From assembly GCA_947493175.1 (NCBI GenBank), contig CANLQD010000002.1, positions 868,001-932,000 of the forward strand: 64,000 nt of DNA, read 5' to 3'. Both the position numbers and the translations under genes were made by a program. The stretch comes from an uncultured Flavobacteriaceae bacterium. Its GTDB lineage: Bacteria; Bacteroidota; Bacteroidia; Flavobacteriales; Flavobacteriaceae. Each line of letters starts with the position of its first letter. Within the stretch, counting starts at the first letter, position 1. Shown one piece after another: positions 60,652 to 64,000 of this stretch. The notes below the pieces were generated by a model. The model saw only the letters and a program-made list of their open reading frames with translations. It did not search any database and was not told the origin of the DNA.

Positions 60652-61503
60652 CTAAAAAACGATGGTGTGTTTCTTTCGAAACTTATGAGGGCTTACACCG
60701 TATGCCGCTTTGAAGAGTTTGTGAAAATAGTTGACATCGTTAAAGCCCATATCAAAGGCGATTTCCTTAATCCCCTTGTTGGTGGTTCCCAGCTCTTCCT
60801 TTGCCCTTGACAAACGAAGTCGATTTATAAAATGGGTGAGATTCTGACCGTAATGGGATCGCAATGTACGGTTGACATGGGCATTGGACCGCTCACAAAG
60901 TCTTAAGAACGCCCCCACACCTTCTTGGTAAGTATCATTGGATGCCCCCGAGACAAAAGAGGCAATCGCCTTTTGCAACCAATAAGGCGCCGTATCGTTC
61001 ACTGGTTTTGAAAAGTGAATCAGATTGAAGAGGTACAACAAAAGCCGGTCTAAATGAAAAAGTAACCTTGGGGTTTCCAACAGTTCATTCGCCCTATGCG
61101 AGAGCGATCTCAACTGGTCAGCAGTAAGCTGAACCTGATAGGGATCTTCTGTTTGCGACCAAAAAAAAGATGCTGTTTTCGCAAAATAACGTTCTTTGAA
61201 AAATTGAAAATCTTTCGGAAAAAAAGCCAGATTATATATAAGTACATAGGCATCGGACGTAGCAAACGAAAAAGTATGGGAGTCTTTTGGTCGTAGGAAT
61301 ACGGCATCTCCTACCGATAACATACGGGTACGACCGTTCAGGACATGTGTACCCTTTCCTTCGATCACCCAAAAAAGTTCAAAATAGTTATGCCGGTGAT
61401 ATGCAAGATCGGTCTTTTGGGAAAGTCGGTTTTTAGATAGGTGATAGTGCTCGGAGTCCCCTAAAAAACCTTGAAGTTCAAAAAGGGATCCTTCCCGGTT
61501 CAT
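60652..61503 (-). CDS. AraC-family regulator with cupin sensor (1)
   Basis: A 283-residue protein. Residues of about 20-105 are an AraC N-terminal cupin (DLAYHRHNYFELFWVIEGKGTHVLNG). The C-terminal 100 residues are the double helix-turn-helix (LRLSRAKEELGTTNKGIKEIAFDMGFNDVNYFHKLFKAAYGVSPHKFR). It lies nine bases after the second AraC gene on the same strand, so the two are co-transcribed. It is 127 bases upstream of the PhyH gene and may control it or the sugar-oxidation operon. Confidence 0.9.
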   Translation of the reverse strand: MNREGSLFELQGFLGDSEHYHLSKNRLSQKTDLAYHRHNYFELFWVIEGKGTHVLNGRTRMLSVGDAVFLRPKDSHTFSFATSDAYVLIYNLAFFPKDFQFFKERYFAKTASFFWSQTEDPYQVQLTADQLRSLSHRANELLETPRLLFHLDRLLLYLFNLIHFSKPVNDTAPYWLQKAIASFVSGASNDTYQEGVGAFLRLCERSNAHVNRTLRSHYGQNLTHFINRLRLSRAKEELGTTNKGIKEIAFDMGFNDVNYFHKLFKAAYGVSPHKFRKKHTIVF

Positions 61504-61512
61504 ACACTTTGA

Positions 61513-62391
61513 TTACAGCACTCGCTTTATACCTGAAAAATCTTCTCGATAGCGCGTTGGGGTTCGTCCTTTACTTTTTCTAAAAACACGATTGAAATTG
61601 GCAATGCTATTAAATCCGCACATAAAGGCGATCTCAGAAATACTAAGGTCTTTTTCAATCAGCCAACGCGAGGCATATCCGATGCGCACATCGTTTAGAT
61701 ATTCCACAAAAGTTTTACCCGTTCTTTTTTTGATAAAACGGTTGAATGACACATTGCTCATATTCAGCAGATCGGAAACCTGTCCCAACGTAATCTTCGA
61801 GGCGTAGTTCTCCTGCACGAATTCATACAATACTTTTATTTTTTCACTATTCTCAAAATTCTCAAGATGAATGGTAGATGTCGACAGCAAACGTTGATTG
61901 CGCGAATTGGCCAAATCAAAAAGAATGGAAAGCAATTCCATGAAATAATCGATTCCATCAAGTTTCGATACCTTGAAAAGACGTGGCTGTAGCTGTAATG
62001 CAACTTCTTCCGAAAACAGAATGCCGTGAACCGACCTGTCAAAAAGATCTTTCAATGGCTTCATGATACTTCTTCTTAAAAAGGTATCGTCAAAAAGATC
62101 GTTATGAAATTGGATGGTAATCTCCCTAATATTCTTATTGGTACATTGATGTTGTTCCCAACCGTGATAAAGGCTGGGACCTACAAGCACCAGTTCTATA
62201 TTGGTGATTTCCTCGATACTATCGCCAACGATTCGCTGCACTCCTTCCCCATTAATAATGAAGTTAAGCTCCATTTCCGGATGAAAATGTATAGGAAAAT
62301 CGAAAAAATCCTTGGTACGATCAAAAACGAGGAAACTGTCTTCATTGGATAATGGTGTAATCTCCCGATGTATTTTTTTTAAAATATCCAT
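61513..62391 (-). CDS. AraC-family regulator with cupin sensor (2)
   Basis: The 292-residue product starts at the ATG at 62391 (MDILKKIHREITPLSNEDSF), where the domain starts. A frame opening at 62478 adds 29 residues that would lie in the control region. The cupin is at about 10-110 (FDFPIHFHPEMELNFIINGEGVQRIVGDS). The AraC helix-turn-helix ends the protein (LSISEIAFMCGFNSIANFNRVFRKSKGRTPTRYRE). It is divergent from the symporter gene, with a 188-base region between them, and is its likely regulator. Confidence 0.92.
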   Translation of the reverse strand: MDILKKIHREITPLSNEDSFLVFDRTKDFFDFPIHFHPEMELNFIINGEGVQRIVGDSIEEITNIELVLVGPSLYHGWEQHQCTNKNIREITIQFHNDLFDDTFLRRSIMKPLKDLFDRSVHGILFSEEVALQLQPRLFKVSKLDGIDYFMELLSILFDLANSRNQRLLSTSTIHLENFENSEKIKVLYEFVQENYASKITLGQVSDLLNMSNVSFNRFIKKRTGKTFVEYLNDVRIGYASRWLIEKDLSISEIAFMCGFNSIANFNRVFRKSKGRTPTRYREDFSGIKRVL

Positions 62392-62440
62392 TTTAAGGAA
62401 TAAAATATGCTTTTTTTTGTATTTGTTTTGACAAAATATA

Positions 62441-62473
62441 GTTGGGACAATATTAACAAATATTTTACATTTG
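62441..62473 (+). promoter_or_regulatory. Probable promoter of the symporter gene
   Basis: TACATTTG (62466-62473) matches the Bacteroidota -7 box TAnnTTTG. GTTG at 62441-62444, 21 bases upstream, is one change from the -33 TTTG. Confidence 0.45.
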
Positions 62474-62579
62474 AACAATAATTTTAGTATTATTGAACTT
62501 AAAGCCGTCAGAATACAAAGTTTAGCAACTGTTTTGTTTAACTTTTAAAATCAACCAATTATTATAAGGACAAAATCGT

Positions 62580-64000
62580 ATGCTTAAAACTATAGACATT
62601 GCAATTATTTTGACATACTTGGCCGCTACGGTCATAATCGGGTTGGTGCTTCGCAAAAGAGCACAACGCAGTAAAGACGATTATTTACTTGGGGGCAAAT
62701 CGATTCCCTGGTATATGCTCGGGCTTTCCAATGCTTCCGGGATGTTCGACATCTCGGGTACGATGTGGTTGGTAACCATTACGTTTGTCTACGGACTTAA
62801 AAGTATCTGGATTCCTTGGCTTTGGCCTGTATTCAATCAAGTGTTTCTGATGGTATACCTATCGGCCTGGTTGCGACGCAGCAATGTTACCACCGGGGCC
62901 GAATGGATTTTCTTTCGTTTTGGCGAAGGCAGGGGTGGTAGTTGGTCCCATACAGTGGTCGTTATTTTTGCTATCGTAAGTTGCCTTGGTTTCTTGGCAT
63001 ATGGCTTTATAGGTCTAGGAAAATTTGTTGAAATCTTTCTTCCTTGGGAAATTGTAGGAGCGTATGTTCCTTTTGAAATATCACCAGAATTCGTTCCTCA
63101 TTTTTATGGTACGGTGTTCACTTGCTTTGCCGTTTTTTATTCAGTATTAGGAGGAATGTCGGGTATCGTATGGACGGATTTGTTGCAATTCACCATCATG
63201 ACCGTATCGGCCTTTGCCATTGCCATTATCGCGTGGACTGCTATGGGGGAACAAACCTTGACCCTGCCCGAAGGCTGGATGGATCCTTTCTTTGGTTGGA
63301 ATCTGGATATTGACTGGACGGGCATTATCACCGAAGTCAATGACAAAATCGCTTCGGACGGCTTCTCCCTATTCGGAATTTTCTTTATGCTATGTGTCTT
63401 CAAAGGTCTTCTATCGAGTATTGCGGGGCCCGCACCGAACTACGACATGCAGAAAATCTTATCCACTAAATCGCCCAAAGAAGCGGCAAAAATGAGTGGT
63501 TTTGTATCCTTGGCCCTTATGCCTGCCCGTTATTTAATGATTGGTGGTTTTGCGGTCTTGGGACTCTTGTTTTATGATCAACTCGATTTACAACGTGCAG
63601 GACAAATAGATTTTGAACAGATATTACCTTCCGCTATTAGTCAGTTTGTACCTGTCGGACTCATGGGACTTTTGCTGGCCGGGCTGTTGGCCGCCTTTAT
63701 GTCTACTTTTGCAGGTACCCTGAATGCCGCACAGGCCTATCTGGTCAATGATATCTTTCTGCGCTATAAAAAAGACGCAAAGCCAAAACAGATCAGCGCC
63801 ATGAACTACACCAGTGGTATCGTGGTGGTAATTGTCAGTATCATCTTGGGCTTCTTTGTACAAGACGTCAATTCTATTACACAATGGATCGTATCGGCGC
63901 TTTGGGGCGGATACATCGTCTCGAATATCCTTAAATGGCACTGGTGGCGCTTTAACGGGGAAGGCTATTTTTGGGGTATGCTTTCAGGATTGGTCCCAGC
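62580..64000 (+). CDS. Sodium:solute symporter (SSS family), 5' part
   Basis: The frame opens at the ATG at 62580 and stays open to the right edge (473 codons). The protein is a sodium/solute symporter: KDDYLLGGKSIPWYMLGLSN in the first loop, ASGMFDISGTMW in helix 2, then YSVLGGMSGIVWTDLLQF and a run of at least ten hydrophobic helices. The GGMxGVxWTDxxQ motif is typical of SSS sugar or organic-acid transporters. It is divergent from an AraC regulator and close to the sugar-oxidation operon, which suggests uptake of a sugar or sugar acid made there. The C-terminus is outside the window. Confidence 0.92.
   Translation, partial: MLKTIDIAIILTYLAATVIIGLVLRKRAQRSKDDYLLGGKSIPWYMLGLSNASGMFDISGTMWLVTITFVYGLKSIWIPWLWPVFNQVFLMVYLSAWLRRSNVTTGAEWIFFRFGEGRGGSWSHTVVVIFAIVSCLGFLAYGFIGLGKFVEIFLPWEIVGAYVPFEISPEFVPHFYGTVFTCFAVFYSVLGGMSGIVWTDLLQFTIMTVSAFAIAIIAWTAMGEQTLTLPEGWMDPFFGWNLDIDWTGIITEVNDKIASDGFSLFGIFFMLCVFKGLLSSIAGPAPNYDMQKILSTKSPKEAAKMSGFVSLALMPARYLMIGGFAVLGLLFYDQLDLQRAGQIDFEQILPSAISQFVPVGLMGLLLAGLLAAFMSTFAGTLNAAQAYLVNDIFLRYKKDAKPKQISAMNYTSGIVVVIVSIILGFFVQDVNSITQWIVSALWGGYIVSNILKWHWWRFNGEGYFWGMLSGLVP

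Noticed and set aside
1-64000. CRISPR array
   Set aside because: No regularly spaced short repeats were seen; the repeats present are element ends, oriT-like units and tandem protein domains.

Overview
The window looks like a chromosomal segment of a marine, polysaccharide-degrading flavobacterium (Bacteroidota, Flavobacteriaceae; a Zobellia, Maribacter or Arenibacter type would fit). The signs are SusC/D-era style glycan lipoproteins, a Y_Y_Y/LuxR hybrid-like regulator, a type IX secretion tail, sulfatases, TAnnTTTG promoter boxes, and IntDOT-like tyrosine recombinases. The exact genus is inference.

Region 1 (1-10744). A beta-glucan (laminarin-type) locus lies on the minus strand: a membrane-anchored Y_Y_Y/LuxR regulator, then a glycosidase fused to a probable outer-membrane barrel, a carbohydrate-binding lipoprotein, and the start of a GH16 laminarinase that runs off the window. 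An AraC regulator and a lipocalin-like lipoprotein follow. Region 2 (10745-12660) is decayed: an IS110 transposase fragment, a broken Fic gene and an isolated copy of a mobility repeat.

Region 3 (12664-32088) is a tandem array of two integrative elements sitting in the 3' end of a tRNA-Pro(GGG) gene (32075-32148). Three copies of the tRNA end act as att sites. Element A (about 12671-19918) carries a TetR-controlled SDR/ABM/DoxX operon, a MobC-relaxase mobilisation module with an oriT-like repeat, an XRE regulator and an integrase. Element B (about 19919-32073) carries a type-IX/Sel1 protein, a large secreted zincin that looks like a polymorphic toxin with candidate immunity genes, a divergent HTH pair, a small membrane module, an AlbA_2 protein, a lone DpnII/MboI-like nuclease and its own integrase. 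Each element has its own putative integrase arm sites, placed at almost identical distances from the att sites. Element B keeps an oriT-like repeat but no relaxase.

Region 4 (32441-33606) is a SRPBCC protein and a Crp-family regulator with four palindromes between them. Region 5 (33702-51423) is a carbohydrate locus: esterase, sulfatases, a VanX-like dipeptidase, a serine hydrolase, a DUF5060 glycosidase, then divergently GH1, GH92, a Nif3-like protein, a sulfatase, a GT39-like membrane protein and GH26. It has no SusC/SusD pair in view. The mix of alpha-mannosidase, beta-mannanase and sulfatases suggests a sulfated mannose-containing glycan (inference). Region 6 (51555-53687) is a BlaI/M56 signalling pair whose sensor carries ankyrin repeats. 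Region 7 (53742-64000) holds another sulfatase, a periplasmic sugar-oxidation module (tandem TIM-barrel isomerase, gluconate-2-dehydrogenase subunit 3-like protein, GMC oxidoreductase), a PhyH dioxygenase, two adjacent AraC regulators and a divergent sodium/solute symporter that runs off the right edge.
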